From positions 1 through 64,000 of the forward strand of contig DASTZZ010000107.1 of assembly GCA_035764005.1 (NCBI GenBank): DNA of 64,000 nucleotides. The letters run 5' to 3'. Positions within the stretch are counted from its first letter, which is position 1; the number at the start of each line of letters is the position of its first letter. The notes under the pieces were generated by a model. It had not been told where the DNA came from, searched no databases, and saw nothing but the letters and a program-made list of their open reading frames with translations. Below, in pieces: positions 9,731 to 20,200 of the stretch. The stretch is from Terriglobales bacterium. GTDB taxonomy: Bacteria > Acidobacteriota > Terriglobia > Terriglobales > Acidobacteriaceae. The translations under genes were made by a program, and so were the position numbers.

Positions 9731-10847
9731 AACTCCGGGTGAGTTGTTCGCTGTTTGTCTCAATCTGTACCAGCGGATTAAACGCGTGCACCGGCCGCAC
9801 TGGATCGTTCAGCAGTTTCAGCGCGCCTTCGTCCTTATGGCTCGCAAAAGTCGCGCGGATGGTCTGCAGGAATCCGCGCAGTGAGCTGAACGTGTGATCG
9901 ACTGCCGAAACCTCGTAGCCGCTATGCACCATGCAGTTCGCGCAGCGCGGATTTCCCGATTCGGTACCGTACATGTGCCACTCGGTTGCTTCCATCAACT
10001 CCTGGAACGTGTCGGCGTATCCGTCTTGTAACAGATAGCAAGGCTTCTGCCAGCCGAAGATGTTGAACGTTGGCATGCCCCACGGTGTGCATGAATACTG
10101 TTGCTTGCCCATCAGGAATTCAAGAAATAGGGGCGACTGATTAAACCGCCAACTCTTCTTGCGATTAGACAAGATGGCGCGGAAAAGCCGGCGTGTGCGG
10201 GCACGTCCGAGAAAGTGCTTCTGGTCCGGTGCCTTGTCGTACGAATAGCCCGGCGAGAGCATCATGCTCTCCACGCCAAGCTTCATCATTTCGTCGAAGT
10301 GCGAACGCACGCTGTTGGGATCAGCGCCGTCGAACAGCGTCGTGTTGGTTGTGATGCGGAAGCCGCGACGGATCGCTTCGCGAATGCCTTCGACTGCTAT
10401 GTCGTATCCACCTTCGCGGCAGACGGAAAAATCGTGGTGCTCGCGTTGACCATCGATGTGAACCGAGAAGGTCAGGTACTTACTGGGCTTGAACAGATCG
10501 AGCTTCTCTTTGAGCAGCAGCGCGTTGGTGCAGAGGTAAATGTACTTCTTGCGCGAGACCAAGCCTTCCACGATCTTATCGATCTCGGAATGCATGAGCG
10601 GTTCGCCGCCCGGGATGCTGACCACCGGCGCGCCGCATTCGTCAACGGCACGGAAGCATTCTTCCGGCGTGAGCTGCTGTTTGAGGATGTGAGCGGGGTA
10701 CTGGATCTTGCCGCATCCGGCGCACGCCAGGTTGCAGCGGAAGAGGGGTTCGAGCATGAGCACGAGCGGATAGCGCTTGCGTCCTTTCAGCTTCTGCTTA
10801 AGGACGTAAGTCGATACCGTCCACATTTGTGAGATTGGTCCCGGCAA
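9729..10847 (-). CDS. hpnH: Adenosyl-hopene transferase (radical SAM)
   Basis: 372 residues. The radical SAM cluster motif [10 protein letters not shown] (Cys38, Cys42, Cys45) sits in the family block [20 protein letters not shown]. It continues with [14 protein letters not shown] (SAM-binding GGE motif) and a C-terminal HpnH extension that includes the cysteine-containing [15 protein letters not shown]. HpnH adds a 5'-deoxyadenosyl group to diploptene, the first step of C35 hopanoid side-chain synthesis. The frame starts with TTG at 10847, which fits the family N-terminus and has GGAGAG 7 bp upstream; an ATG at 10826 is less likely. It follows shc in the same direction, separated by a 132 bp gap containing a palindromic repeat. 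Confidence 0.93.
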   Translation of the reverse strand: MPGPISQMWTVSTYVLKQKLKGRKRYPLVLMLEPLFRCNLACAGCGKIQYPAHILKQQLTPEECFRAVDECGAPVVSIPGGEPLMHSEIDKIVEGLVSRKKYIYLCTNALLLKEKLDLFKPSKYLTFSVHIDGQREHHDFSVCREGGYDIAVEGIREAIRRGFRITTNTTLFDGADPNSVRSHFDEMMKLGVESMMLSPGYSYDKAPDQKHFLGRARTRRLFRAILSNRKKSWRFNQSPLFLEFLMGKQQYSCTPWGMPTFNIFGWQKPCYLLQDGYADTFQELMEATEWHMYGTESGNPRCANCMVHSGYEVSAVDHTFSSLRGFLQTIRATFASHKDEGALKLLNDPVRPVHAFNPLVQIETNSEQLTRS

Positions 10848-10878
10848 ATTCCTTCTCTCCTCTGTCCTGCTTCTTCTC

Positions 10879-10977
10879 TTGTCATTCCGAACCGCGTGCT
10901 TTGGCGGCGCGGAATCCCTATTTATACCGATACCGTTTGGGCACGGTAGGGATTCCTCCCTACGGTCGGAATGACAA
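10879..10977. repeat. Palindromic repeat element between shc and hpnH
   Basis: Outer arms TTGTCATTCCGAACCG (10879-10894) and CGGTCGGAATGACAA (10963-10977) are complementary apart from one extra base. Inside is a perfect 10 bp inverted pair, GGAATCCCTA (10911-10920) and TAGGGATTCC (10947-10956). Design and end sequence (GTCATTCC/GTCATCCT) resemble the longer elements at 42.6 and 54.9 kb. Confidence 0.75.
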
Positions 10978-10979
10978 TG

Positions 10980-12929
10980 CTAATTGCGTTCTGTACATAC
11001 CTTCCCGTATGTCGTGAGCGCGATCAATGGGAAGTACACCCGATACAGGTGGTACGCCAAATAAAATACCCGAGGGAATCCGGTTCCTGTGTACTGCGGC
11101 TCATCCCAACCGCCGTCCTTGCGCTGCGTTCGCAGCAGATATGCAATGCCGCGGGCCACAGCGTCACTGCGAGTGTCGCCAGCCGCCAGCAATCCCATAA
11201 TCGCCCACGCCGTTTGTGAGGGTGTGCTCGGACCTAGCCCCTTTTTAGTGGGATCGTCGTACGACATGCAACTCTCGCCCCATCCGCCATCCGAGTTCTG
11301 GTACATGCGCAGCCACTCCGCGGCCTGCTGAATACAGGGCTCGTGATTGTCCACACCCATGGCTTCCATTCCGCGCAAAACGAGCATCGTCCCGTAAATG
11401 TAATTGACGCCCCAGCGCCCGAACCATGAGCCATCGGATTCCTGCTTCCGTTTCAGGAATTCGAGCGCCTTCTTCACGCGGCGATCGCTCTGTGTATAAC
11501 CGTAGGTCGCGAGACACTCGAGGATGCGGCCAGTGATGTCCACCGTCGCTGGATCGAGCATGGCGTTGTGATCGGCGAAGGGAATGTGCTCGAACATCAT
11601 CTTGTCGTTGTCTTTGTCGAACGATGCCCACCCACCATCCTTGCACTGCATGGCAAAGATCCAGTCGATCGCTCGCTGTACCGATTCGTGCTGGTAACGC
11701 TCGTTCGGCACCTGAATTTTGCTCAGACCGAGCGCGACCATCGCGGTATCGTCCACGTCGGGATAAAACTCATTGTTGAACTCGAAATACCAGCCCGCGG
11801 GCGCCGCATCTTTCACCTTCACTGACCAGTCGCCCCTGTGCGTGACCTGCTTCTGCAGCAGCCATTCCCCAACGGCCACCATGCGCGGATCGGTCGCCGG
11901 CACTCCGGCTTCGCCGAGCGCGAACGCAGCATATGCCGTGTCCCATACAGGCGATTTGCAGGGCTGCATGCGGAAGGTTTCTTCCTCCTCGATTCCGAGC
12001 GCTTCGAACTCATCGATTGCACGGATCACCTGCGGATCGTCGGTCGAGTAGCCCAGGCATCGCAGCGCGATGATCGAATTCATAATCGCCGGATAGATGG
12101 CGGCCAGTCCGTCGCTCATCTCCATGTGTTCGATCATCCATTCTTCGGCAGCTTTCAAGGCAATCGAGCGCAGCGGGCGCACGTGAACCGCCTCGAACCA
12201 GTGCGTAAGACGATCGAGCACCAGGAAGAAGTTGCGCCAACTGATGAGCTTGTCACTCCACTTCAGACGCAGATCAGTGTTGTGGCGTCCGTCGGGAAAC
12301 AACTCCTGGATCCCCATCTCGTCGGGAATCTTCTTGAACGGCTTCTTCGCATAGCAGATCGAGAGCGGCACAAGAATGCCGCGCGACCATGACGAAATTT
12401 CGTAAATGTTGAACCAGAACCACTTCGGGAATAGCACGATCTCCGGCGGGACTGCAGGGACGGCATCGTAGTCGTACTGTCCGAGGAAGCAGAGATAGAT
12501 CTTCGTAAAGGTGTTGACCGCAGTAACGCCACCGAGCGCGAATATGCGCTCACGCGCGCGGACCAAAATGGGATCGTCGGGCCTGTGTCCGGTGAGCTTC
12601 AGTCCCAGATACGCTTTCACCGTTGCGCTGATATTCGAAGGACCGCCGTGGTAAATCGGCCACCCGCCATCTTCGTTCTGATGGCGAATGATCTCCCGTG
12701 CGGTCTTCTGCAGGCGCACTTCATCGCGCGTCCCAAGCAGCGTGTGCAGCAGGATGTAATCGGATTCTAGGGTGGTATCGGCTTCGAGTTCGCCGCACCA
12801 GAAGCCTTCGGGATCTTGCGTTGAGAAGAGGAATCGACGCGCGCCATCCACCGCTGCGGCTACGCGGCTGGCAATGTCATCGATTTTGCCAAACACCATC
12901 TGCACAGGGCGACGGGGGGATTCGTCCAT
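10980..12929 (-). CDS. shc: Squalene-hopene cyclase
   Basis: 649 residues, typical of the family. The catalytic DxDD motif is visible as DVDDTAM at residues 391-397. QW-type repeats stabilise the alpha/alpha barrels: QNEDGGW (84-90), QCKDGGWASF, QESDGSWFGRWG, QNSDGGWGE and QRKDGGWDE. The enzyme is a monotopic membrane protein that cyclises squalene to hopene and hopanol, the base of the hopanoids that order the outer membrane. It starts at the ATG at 12929, 8 bp after the ispH stop, so the two are very likely co-transcribed. No squalene synthase genes (hpnCDE) lie in the window. Confidence 0.96.
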   Translation of the reverse strand: MDESPRRPVQMVFGKIDDIASRVAAAVDGARRFLFSTQDPEGFWCGELEADTTLESDYILLHTLLGTRDEVRLQKTAREIIRHQNEDGGWPIYHGGPSNISATVKAYLGLKLTGHRPDDPILVRARERIFALGGVTAVNTFTKIYLCFLGQYDYDAVPAVPPEIVLFPKWFWFNIYEISSWSRGILVPLSICYAKKPFKKIPDEMGIQELFPDGRHNTDLRLKWSDKLISWRNFFLVLDRLTHWFEAVHVRPLRSIALKAAEEWMIEHMEMSDGLAAIYPAIMNSIIALRCLGYSTDDPQVIRAIDEFEALGIEEEETFRMQPCKSPVWDTAYAAFALGEAGVPATDPRMVAVGEWLLQKQVTHRGDWSVKVKDAAPAGWYFEFNNEFYPDVDDTAMVALGLSKIQVPNERYQHESVQRAIDWIFAMQCKDGGWASFDKDNDKMMFEHIPFADHNAMLDPATVDITGRILECLATYGYTQSDRRVKKALEFLKRKQESDGSWFGRWGVNYIYGTMLVLRGMEAMGVDNHEPCIQQAAEWLRMYQNSDGGWGESCMSYDDPTKKGLGPSTPSQTAWAIMGLLAAGDTRSDAVARGIAYLLRTQRKDGGWDEPQYTGTGFPRVFYLAYHLYRVYFPLIALTTYGKVCTERN

Positions 12930-12937
12930 AGCTTGCC

Positions 12938-13927
12938 TTATTCCGCGGCGACGGCAGTCTGGGAGGGCGCGGCCTGAATCGCGGCCACGATCTCCGGCGG
13001 CAGTCCGAAACGGACGTTCTCCGCCATGATCTCGACTTCCTCAACGCGGTTGAAGCCCTCCTTTGTGGAGAGATACTCAACCACTTCTTCCACCAGGCAC
13101 TCCGGGGCCGAAGCTCCGGCCGTCAACGCAACCGTCTTCACGCTTTCCAGCCATTCCGGACGGATCGCGCGGCAGTTCTCAATTAAGTACGCGGGAGTCT
13201 CGAGGCGAGTTGCAACTTCGACCAGTCGGTTTGAATTGGAACTATTCTCCGAACCGACAACCAGCAGCAGGTCGGCCTGTGGGGCGACGTTCTTCACTGC
13301 AATTTGACGGTTCTCGGTCGCGTAGCAGATGTCCTGCGCATGGGGCCCATGGATCTTGGGAAACCTGCGCTTCAAAGCTTCGATGATGTCTTTGGCTTCG
13401 TCGAGCGAGAGCGTCGTCTGCGTAAGATAAGCCACACGTTCCGGATCGGGAACGTGCAGGTTGTCGACCTCCTTGGGAGAGCTAACGACCTGCGTCACTT
13501 CTGGAGCCTCGCCGAGTGTACCGATGATCTCGTCGTGATCGCGATGTCCGACCAGAATCAGCGAATTGCCTTGCTTAGCAAACTTGATAGCTTCAACGTG
13601 GACCTTGGTCACCAGCGGGCAGGTCGCGTCGATCACCTTCAACTTGCGCGCCTTGCTGGCTTCGCGCACTTCCGGGGCTACGCCGTGCGCGCTGTAGATG
13701 ACGCGCGCCCCTTCAGGCACGTCCTCGACGCTGTCGACAAAAATCGCTCCCTTAGCCGCCAAGTCATCGACAACATAGCGGTTGTGCACAATTTCTTTAC
13801 GTACGTAGATCGGAGCGCCAAAGGTTTCGAGCGCAATGCGAACGATGTCGATAGCGCGCACAACACCCGCGCAAAATCCGCGAGGCTTGAGCAGCAGGAC
13901 GATCTTTTCTTCGGTTGGCAGGGTCAT
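12938..13927 (-). CDS. ispH: 4-hydroxy-3-methylbut-2-enyl diphosphate reductase
   Basis: 329 residues. The three iron-sulfur cysteines are visible in KPRGFCAGVVRAIDIV, DATCPLVTKVH and GASAPECLVEEVVEYL, together with YSAHGVAP, LVGHRDHDEIIGTLGEAP and the substrate-binding SSNSNRLVEVA. IspH performs the last step of the MEP pathway, giving IPP and DMAPP in the cytoplasm. Immediate coupling to squalene-hopene cyclase suggests isoprenoid flux is directed to hopanoids. The start codon is the ATG at 13927 with AAGGA directly upstream; a TATACT-like -10 element is visible just before it on the minus strand (around 13938-13943), without a convincing -35. Confidence 0.96.
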   Translation of the reverse strand: MTLPTEEKIVLLLKPRGFCAGVVRAIDIVRIALETFGAPIYVRKEIVHNRYVVDDLAAKGAIFVDSVEDVPEGARVIYSAHGVAPEVREASKARKLKVIDATCPLVTKVHVEAIKFAKQGNSLILVGHRDHDEIIGTLGEAPEVTQVVSSPKEVDNLHVPDPERVAYLTQTTLSLDEAKDIIEALKRRFPKIHGPHAQDICYATENRQIAVKNVAPQADLLLVVGSENSSNSNRLVEVATRLETPAYLIENCRAIRPEWLESVKTVALTAGASAPECLVEEVVEYLSTKEGFNRVEEVEIMAENVRFGLPPEIVAAIQAAPSQTAVAAE

Positions 13928-13970
13928 TCCTTGTCTCTAAGTATAACCGTGAATGAGCAGATATCCCATT

Positions 13971-13993
13971 TCAACCCTAATGAGCGGGGTTGA
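13971..13993. promoter_or_regulatory. Short inverted repeat upstream of ispH
   Basis: TCAACCC (13971-13977) and GGGTTGA (13987-13993) form a perfect 7 bp inverted repeat with a 9 bp loop, about 45 bp upstream of the ispH start codon. It may be an operator or a leader hairpin of the ispH-shc transcript. No matching regulator is identified. Confidence 0.4.
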
Positions 13994-13999
13994 GCCAGT

Positions 14000-14301
14000 C
14001 AATGCAAGTGAATGAAATGGCGTGAATTAACACTGGACGGCACCATTTGGGCCATTAATGGGGAAACCGCATTTTTTTATCGTTTCCTCCTTGCAACCCC
14101 GTCAGAGCAGTCATTCAGACCGAAGGCGATGGGCATGAGGATTATCTAACGCCGATTATGGTCGCGAGCTGTCTCTGGCGGTGCAGCTTGTTTCGACGCA
14201 CGGTACCTATTCGACGCACGGTACCTATTCAATGTGCCGCGATTTGCGTTTCGATTTCCTTGCAGAAACTCAACTCTGGACGAAGATTTGCCCAGCGACA
14301 A
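14000..14301. other. Intergenic region between ispH and the FG-GAP gene
   Basis: About 300 bp with no convincing gene. The only structure I see is an 18 bp direct repeat, TTCGACGCACGGTACCTA, present twice without a gap (14192-14209 and 14210-14227). An open plus-strand frame that begins inside this region is the antisense shadow of the FG-GAP gene. Confidence 0.6.
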
Positions 14302-16041
14302 CTATGCCCATTTCGTCACCTGCCATTTACCGGTACCCTCGATGATGGTGACGTAGCGGTCGATAGGAACATTTGTAAACCGCTCGACAGCGCCGCTAGG
14401 TTGCGGCCATTTCACTTCAAGCCAGTCGATCTTCGTTCTTTTGCCGATACCGAGCACGATGCGCGGATCGTGCGAAGACAAATAACTGCCGCCTCCTACT
14501 TTCATGTGACTACGCTTCAGATCGCCGGCCTGGTAGGTCACACGCGCTCCGATCGCATCCCGATTGGCCTTTTTGCCGACCAGCTTCAAACCAACCCAAT
14601 GACTTTCTGCGCCAATGTTGTTGCGCAGCAGCAATGGACCGCCATTGTTGCACGAGATAAGGACATCGATTGCACCATCATTATTGAAATCGCCGATCGC
14701 CAAACCACGAGCTGAAAGGGGCTTCGCGAAGACTGGCCCAGATTGAGCACTCACGTTCTTGAATCCGGAGCCGGTGTTCTGAAAGAGCATGAGCGGCTCG
14801 CGATAGGAGACGCGCGCATCGAGGAGGTTGATCAGATCATCCGGCTCCCCATTGGAGAGAAACAGATCGAGGTTCCCATCATTGTCGTAATCGAAGAACT
14901 TGAGTCCCCAGCCGCTCATGAGTCGCGTCGCATTCCCAATGCCTGTGGGTAGTGCCTGGTCATCGAAGGTCTCGTCGCCGTTGTTCTTGTAGAGCGCGTA
15001 CATTTCGTTATCGATATTGGCGACGAAGAGATCGATGTTGCCGTCCTGGTTGTAATCGGCTGCGTCCACGCCCATTCCTGATCTGGGACGGCCGGCTGCG
15101 CTGTAGGCAATGCCTGCCGGTTCTCCAATTTCCTCGAATTTCCCCTTGCCACGATTTATGAACAGGAAGTTGGGGGCAGTGTCGTTGGCGACGAACAGGT
15201 CCATGCGTCCATCGTTGTTTACGTCCGCGGCTACTACACCCCACGCTTTCCCTAAATGGGCAGCGATTTCTGAGCTCTTGCTGACATCGGTGAATGTGCC
15301 GTCGCCGTTGTTATGGAAAAGCCAACTGGCCATCGGCTTGTAAATGCGCGGAATGCAATAGTGACGCTCCTGCTTCTCGACTTGTCCGCAGAATTGATCT
15401 TTTTCTCTGCTGTAATCGACGAAGCGGCAGACGAACAGATCGAGACGGCCGTCGTTGTCGTAATCGAACCACACGGCGCTCGACGACCAGCCCGGAGCGG
15501 CCACCCCGGCTTTCTCAGTAACGTCTGTAAACGTACCGTCGCCGTTGTTGTGATAGAGGATGCTGCGGCCGTACTGCGTAACGTACAGATCGGGAAAGCC
15601 GTCGCCGTCGTAGTCACCGACTGCAACTCCCTGCCCAAATCCTCCGCCGCCAACCCCTGCTTTTTCGGTGACGTCAGTGAACGTTCCGTCGCGGTTGTTG
15701 CGGTAGAGAGCATTGCGCAAAGGTGGATTCGGATCGAAGAAGTCGCATTTGCCGCTATTGACGAGATAGATGTCCATCCAACCGTCGTTGTCGTAGTCGA
15801 GAAAGGCGCAGCCCGCGCCAGTGGTCTCGGGCAAGTATTTGTGCGGCGATGCTCCGCTGCGGTGCACCCAGGTGATGCCGCTCGCCGACGGCGGAACTTC
15901 CTCGAATGGAGAAAGCGGTTGAGCACCGAACCCCAATCGGGAAAGCATTGAGAGCGCAGCCGCCTTGCCGAGGTTCTGGAGGAAAGCGCGGCGCGTGAGA
16001 GAGGAGATGATGTTCGGCCCGACTGGAAATTGTCTGATCAC
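14302..16041 (-). CDS. Exported FG-GAP/VCBS-repeat protein with ASPIC/UnbV C-terminal domain
   Basis: 579 residues. A twin-arginine signal ([18 protein letters not shown], residues 16-33) indicates export of a folded protein. At least six FG-GAP/VCBS-type calcium-binding repeats follow, each with a D-x-D-x-D-G core ([89 protein letters not shown]). They make up a predicted beta-propeller. The ASPIC/UnbV domain covers the end ([20 protein letters not shown]). The role of these proteins, often called CRTAC1 homologues and abundant in Acidobacteriota, is unknown; carbohydrate or matrix binding is suspected. The start is a GTG. The TPR gene upstream is on the same strand. Confidence 0.9.
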   Translation of the reverse strand: MIRQFPVGPNIISSLTRRAFLQNLGKAAALSMLSRLGFGAQPLSPFEEVPPSASGITWVHRSGASPHKYLPETTGAGCAFLDYDNDGWMDIYLVNSGKCDFFDPNPPLRNALYRNNRDGTFTDVTEKAGVGGGGFGQGVAVGDYDGDGFPDLYVTQYGRSILYHNNGDGTFTDVTEKAGVAAPGWSSSAVWFDYDNDGRLDLFVCRFVDYSREKDQFCGQVEKQERHYCIPRIYKPMASWLFHNNGDGTFTDVSKSSEIAAHLGKAWGVVAADVNNDGRMDLFVANDTAPNFLFINRGKGKFEEIGEPAGIAYSAAGRPRSGMGVDAADYNQDGNIDLFVANIDNEMYALYKNNGDETFDDQALPTGIGNATRLMSGWGLKFFDYDNDGNLDLFLSNGEPDDLINLLDARVSYREPLMLFQNTGSGFKNVSAQSGPVFAKPLSARGLAIGDFNNDGAIDVLISCNNGGPLLLRNNIGAESHWVGLKLVGKKANRDAIGARVTYQAGDLKRSHMKVGGGSYLSSHDPRIVLGIGKRTKIDWLEVKWPQPSGAVERFTNVPIDRYVTIIEGTGKWQVTKWA

Positions 16042-16052
16042 AAGTTATCAGA

Positions 16053-16176
16053 ACTGCCGGCAACAGCCGCTGGGCCGGAGATGGCGGATGGCCAGCTCCG
16101 AGTAACGTGAGTTGACCGAATCCGGCAAGCAGCCGCAAACACGCGGCTGCCCCCGCGGCTACCGCCGCCGCTTCCG
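16053..16176. repeat. GC-rich palindromic repeat between the FG-GAP and TPR genes
   Basis: Contains an imperfect palindrome CCGGAGATGGC..GCCAGCTCCG (16075-16100) and a second GC-rich hairpin with CGCGGCTGCCCCCGCGGC and GCGGCTACCGCCGCCGC words. The reverse complement shares GGAAGCGGCGGCGGTAGCCG and CGGAGCTGGCC with the repeats at 36.1 and 38.0 kb, so it is one copy of a dispersed family. Confidence 0.6.
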
Positions 16177-17118
16177 TTACTGCGGAGTCGCCGACGGATT
16201 TGCTTCCTGCATCTTGCGGTGAATCGCGAATTCACGCTCGGCCTCTTCTTTATGTCCGGTGCGGCTTAGGGCGGTTGCCAGATCATAGTGCCCGGCTGGA
16301 TTCTCGGGTTGAAGCTTCACGCCGGTTTCCAGCGGCTGTAACGCATCTGCATATCGCTTTTCGCCGATTAGAGACGATCCTAGTCCGAGATAAGCCTCGG
16401 CAAAGTTGGCATCGAGCTTCGTCGCGCGCGAGAAGTGATTGACGGCTTCCGGCCACTGACTCGACTGCCGCGCGAGTTCGCCCAGGACATATTCGGCTCC
16501 GGCATTCTGGGGATCGATCTTAAGTTCCTGTTCGAAATTCTTCCTTGCATCGTCCACGACGTCTGGGCCGGGATTCGGTTTCGACAACAAGAGCCGGCCA
16601 AGCCGGTAATGAATGCCAGGCAGGTTCGGATTCATTGCGAGAATTTTGCGGTATTCGGCGGCCGCGTCATCCCATTTGCCCTGGGTCTCGAGCGATTCGG
16701 CATTCAGCTCGTGCACCTGATAAGAAGATGGGGCCACGCGTAATAGGTCCTGTGAAGCGCGAATTGCCAAATCGGAGTATGCGTGCGTTGCCTGATACAA
16801 AACTTCAGGATCGTCATGGAAGTCTCGATTCAAAACCTGAAGGAAATCGACAGCCTCGTAGGGCTGGTTGTGAGTCATGGCACAGCGCAATCCCGCGAGG
16901 CCGGCCTTCTTTTTTACGTCTGCTGCAATCGACTGATGCACCGCGCGTTTCAGTTCGGGAATCGCCTCAGCACAGCGCCCGGTGGCTGCGAGATTGATGG
17001 CATGGTTCGCAGCTGCAGCGGGCGGCTGCGACGGAGAACCTTGGCCGAAGGAAAGGATTGAGACAGTCAGCACCAACACAGAGCCGCTGACAAAGCGGGA
17101 CACCATGGACGAAATCAT
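16177..17118 (-). CDS. Exported tetratricopeptide-repeat protein
   Basis: 313 residues. An N-terminal signal peptide (residues about 5-26, VSGSVLVLTVSILSFGQ) precedes a series of TPR helices: AINLAATGRCAEAIPELKRA, AESLETQGKWDDAAAEYRKI, KNFEQELKIDPQNAGAEYV, VNHFSRATKLDANFAEAYLG, ADALQPLETGVKLQPENPAG and THK-like RTGHKEEAEREFAIHRKM. It is probably a periplasmic protein scaffold. It lies upstream of the FG-GAP/ASPIC gene on the same strand, and the pairing of TPR and ASPIC/FG-GAP proteins is common in this phylum, so the two products may work together. The partner is unknown. Confidence 0.83.
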   Translation of the reverse strand: MISSMVSRFVSGSVLVLTVSILSFGQGSPSQPPAAAANHAINLAATGRCAEAIPELKRAVHQSIAADVKKKAGLAGLRCAMTHNQPYEAVDFLQVLNRDFHDDPEVLYQATHAYSDLAIRASQDLLRVAPSSYQVHELNAESLETQGKWDDAAAEYRKILAMNPNLPGIHYRLGRLLLSKPNPGPDVVDDARKNFEQELKIDPQNAGAEYVLGELARQSSQWPEAVNHFSRATKLDANFAEAYLGLGSSLIGEKRYADALQPLETGVKLQPENPAGHYDLATALSRTGHKEEAEREFAIHRKMQEANPSATPQ

Positions 17119-17205
17119 AAGCCGGACCAGCAGAGCTTCTGCTCGAAAAAGTAAATGGCAGACGCGGTTACGCCTGCCATTCCCCTTTTCTCTTCTGTGT
17201 GCGAT

Positions 17206-20200
17206 TCAGAAGTAGAATTTCAGCGCCAGTTGTATCTGTCGCGCATCCTGAGTTGAGTTGATGACCCCTGTGCTCATATTCGGGTGAGCAAAGTTGGGAT
17301 GGTTAAAGGCATTCAGAAAATCGGCGCGGAATTGGAACCGCCGCACTTCGCCGATTGGGAAATTCTTCTGAAGGCTTATATCGGCGTCGATGTAGCCAGG
17401 TCCAATCACCGGACCCTGCGCCGGGCAGTTGCCAAACTGTCCAGGAGCTGTCGGCGTGACGAATGCTGGATTGAACCAGAGCAGGCCACTCGTGTCTGTG
17501 GTCTTCGGATAGCTCAACAAAGCATCGTTGCAGTTGGGTCGAGCACCGGGGGAACCAGTTCCAGTCGTATCACTTCCGTAAAGAGCGAGCGGGAACCCTG
17601 TATGCCAGGAGACAATCGGGTTGACCGACCAGTTCCCAACAACAGCATCAACTACCGCAGGCAGGTCTTTACCAAACTGCTTGCCGTGTCCAACTGGCAG
17701 TTGATAGATCGCGTAGGCGCTGACTATGTGCTTGGAATCCCAGTAGCACTGAGCCCATTCCGCGCGCTCGTTATAGAGATTCTGGAAGTACGGAGAAGCC
17801 GGCGTAGCTTGCGTGGTGCCGCTCCAGGTTCCGAAGTAGCCGCTGTTGTCCGTCATGCACTTCGAGTACGTGTAGGAGATTTGCGTCTCCAGCCCGTGGC
17901 TTTCACGCTTTTGCAGGACAGCTTGTAGCGCGTTGTACTTCATCGCACCGATGGAGGCGGTGTCTTTTACTACGCCGAATCCGTTTGGACCATAGGTCGG
18001 CGAAGCGACAGTTGATCCGTTTACGCCCGGTGGGTTCATGCCACCGACGTATGGAGTCGAAACGACGTTGCCGTTAACGAGTTGATTCTGAGTAAGCCAG
18101 ACCGGAACCATGAGATGAGTAGCATGCTGTCCGATATAGCCAACTTGTAGAGAGGTGTTTTTTGCAACTTCCTGCTGGATGGTGAGGTTGTATTGCTGTG
18201 CCATCGCTGGCTGAACGGTTGGATTCCAGGCAAGCATCGTTGCTCCCAGGAAGGGATTGCCTCCAATCACCGCACCGGCGCTCGGTCCAGCTTCGGTGGT
18301 GAAAGGCGTTCCAGAGGTCACATTGACTGCTTGTGTCTGTGGAGGCGTGTTAGGAGGATTCTGCGTCAAACGCAGATTCGTTCCTGTGCCCTCCAAGTAA
18401 GAGGAGATGGTGTACGCGCCACGAACGACCATCTTGTTCCCAGATCGGGACGGAGTCCACGCGAATCCAATTCTCGGCTGAAAATCCGGCAGACCATAGG
18501 TCGATTTGTACAATCCGCTGCTGAAGCCATTGCTGCCGGAGCCAACGACGGTTGCATTGCCTGGATACTCAAGAGCTCCAGTCATGATGTTCACGTTGAC
18601 CTGGCGATTGTTGACTTCGGTCCAGGGCGTACGTGCTTCATAGCGGAGCCCGAGGTTGAGCGTCAGGTGATCGGTAAAGCGCCAATCATCCTGAACAAAA
18701 CCTGCATACAGCCAGTCCTGCTGATGCCATGCTCCGCCGCCGCCGCCGCTCACGCCGCGACCTACCAGGGATGGCAAGCCGAGCGCAAAGTCGGCTGCGG
18801 CTGCGTCCGTTTGTTGAGTAGCAGTGACGTTCGATCCGATTGGCCCTGAATATTGGCCGTCGTATAGCAGTAGTCCAAGTTCGCCACCGTTACCGGCATA
18901 GAAGACGTTGATTCGATACCGGTTCATCTGGAAGCCGGTTTTGAATACATGCCGTCCGTGGCTGTAGATAACGTTGTCGTTGAACTGGACGACGGTCGAT
19001 GCGAAGTTCTCGAGAGCGATGTTGTTGCCGATGCAGCTCAGCGCACCGCACGCGGAATTCGTAACGCTGCCGCCACCAAAACCGAACAGCGGCAGACCCG
19101 CCGAAGTGACTCCGTTAATTCCCAGCCCGCCGGCGAGCGTTTGAACAGATTTATCAAATGTGTAGTTGTTGTTGGCAAAGTTGATGTAGTTCGTCCCGAA
19201 TCGGGCCTCATTCACCAATGAGGGTGAGATCATGTGCTCCCAGTTCGTAGACGTGTTGTAAAGATTCGCAGTGTTGACTACCGAGCCGAAAAGCAGAATT
19301 GAACTACTGCTGGGATCGTTCTGCTTGCCTTGGGAATAGCGTGCGTTAAATCGATCTTTACTGGACAGGTTGTAGTCCAGCTTGACGTCGCCTTGGTCAG
19401 AGTTAAACGCCTGTCCGAAGGAGTCGATCGCTGATCCAAATCCGTTGGATAAAGGAGTTGCAGACGGATAAAGACTGGAGGTCACCAGCTTGGTAAAAGC
19501 TGGATCCAGCATCGACGAAGGAATGATGTTGTTCGCAAATGGAACCCTTGCAGCCGGTGCAACCAGGCTGCAAGGTGTTCCGGAAACGCCGGTTCCCGGC
19601 GCGCACGGATTGAATAATTGCACGCCTTGCGAAAGCAACGCGCTGAAGTCGCCAGTTCGCTCCGCTGTCGTGAGGACTGAGCAAGTGCCTCCACCGCCGT
19701 TGCAGGAAGAAGTTGGCGGATGGTCGAGGCGACCGCCCTGGTAATCGGCGAAGAAGAATAGCTTGTTCTTAAGCACTGGACCACCCAGAGTTCCACCAAA
19801 CATGTTCCAGCGAACTTTTGGTGTGCCGATGGGGGTCGCCGGGTTCAGCCCGTTCTCCCACTTGTTCGCGTTGAGCGCGTCGTTACGGAAGAACTCCCAC
19901 ACATCGCCGTGGAATGCGTTCGTGCCGGACTTCAAAGTCGTGTTGATGATTCCGCCATCGAAGTTGCCGTATTCCGCGGGCGCATTCTGCGTGATCAGGT
20001 TGAATTCTTGAATCGCGTCCGGCGCAGGTGTGAGGCCAAGGCGGTTTTCTGAGGTCTGATTGTTATCGACTCCGTCCAGCAGGAAGTTGTCGGCCTGCTC
20101 GCGGTTGCCGTTGATATAGGGTCGTCCGCCACCTTCGGCGGTGTTCGATCCCAAATTGAAACTGGCTGCATCGACCGTCACCGAGCCGGGAGCGAGCAGC

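Noticed and set aside
15313-15951. 212-codon plus-strand frame rich in VVVIE repeats
   Set aside because: Antisense of the DxDxDG codons of the FG-GAP repeats, which explains its repetitive look.
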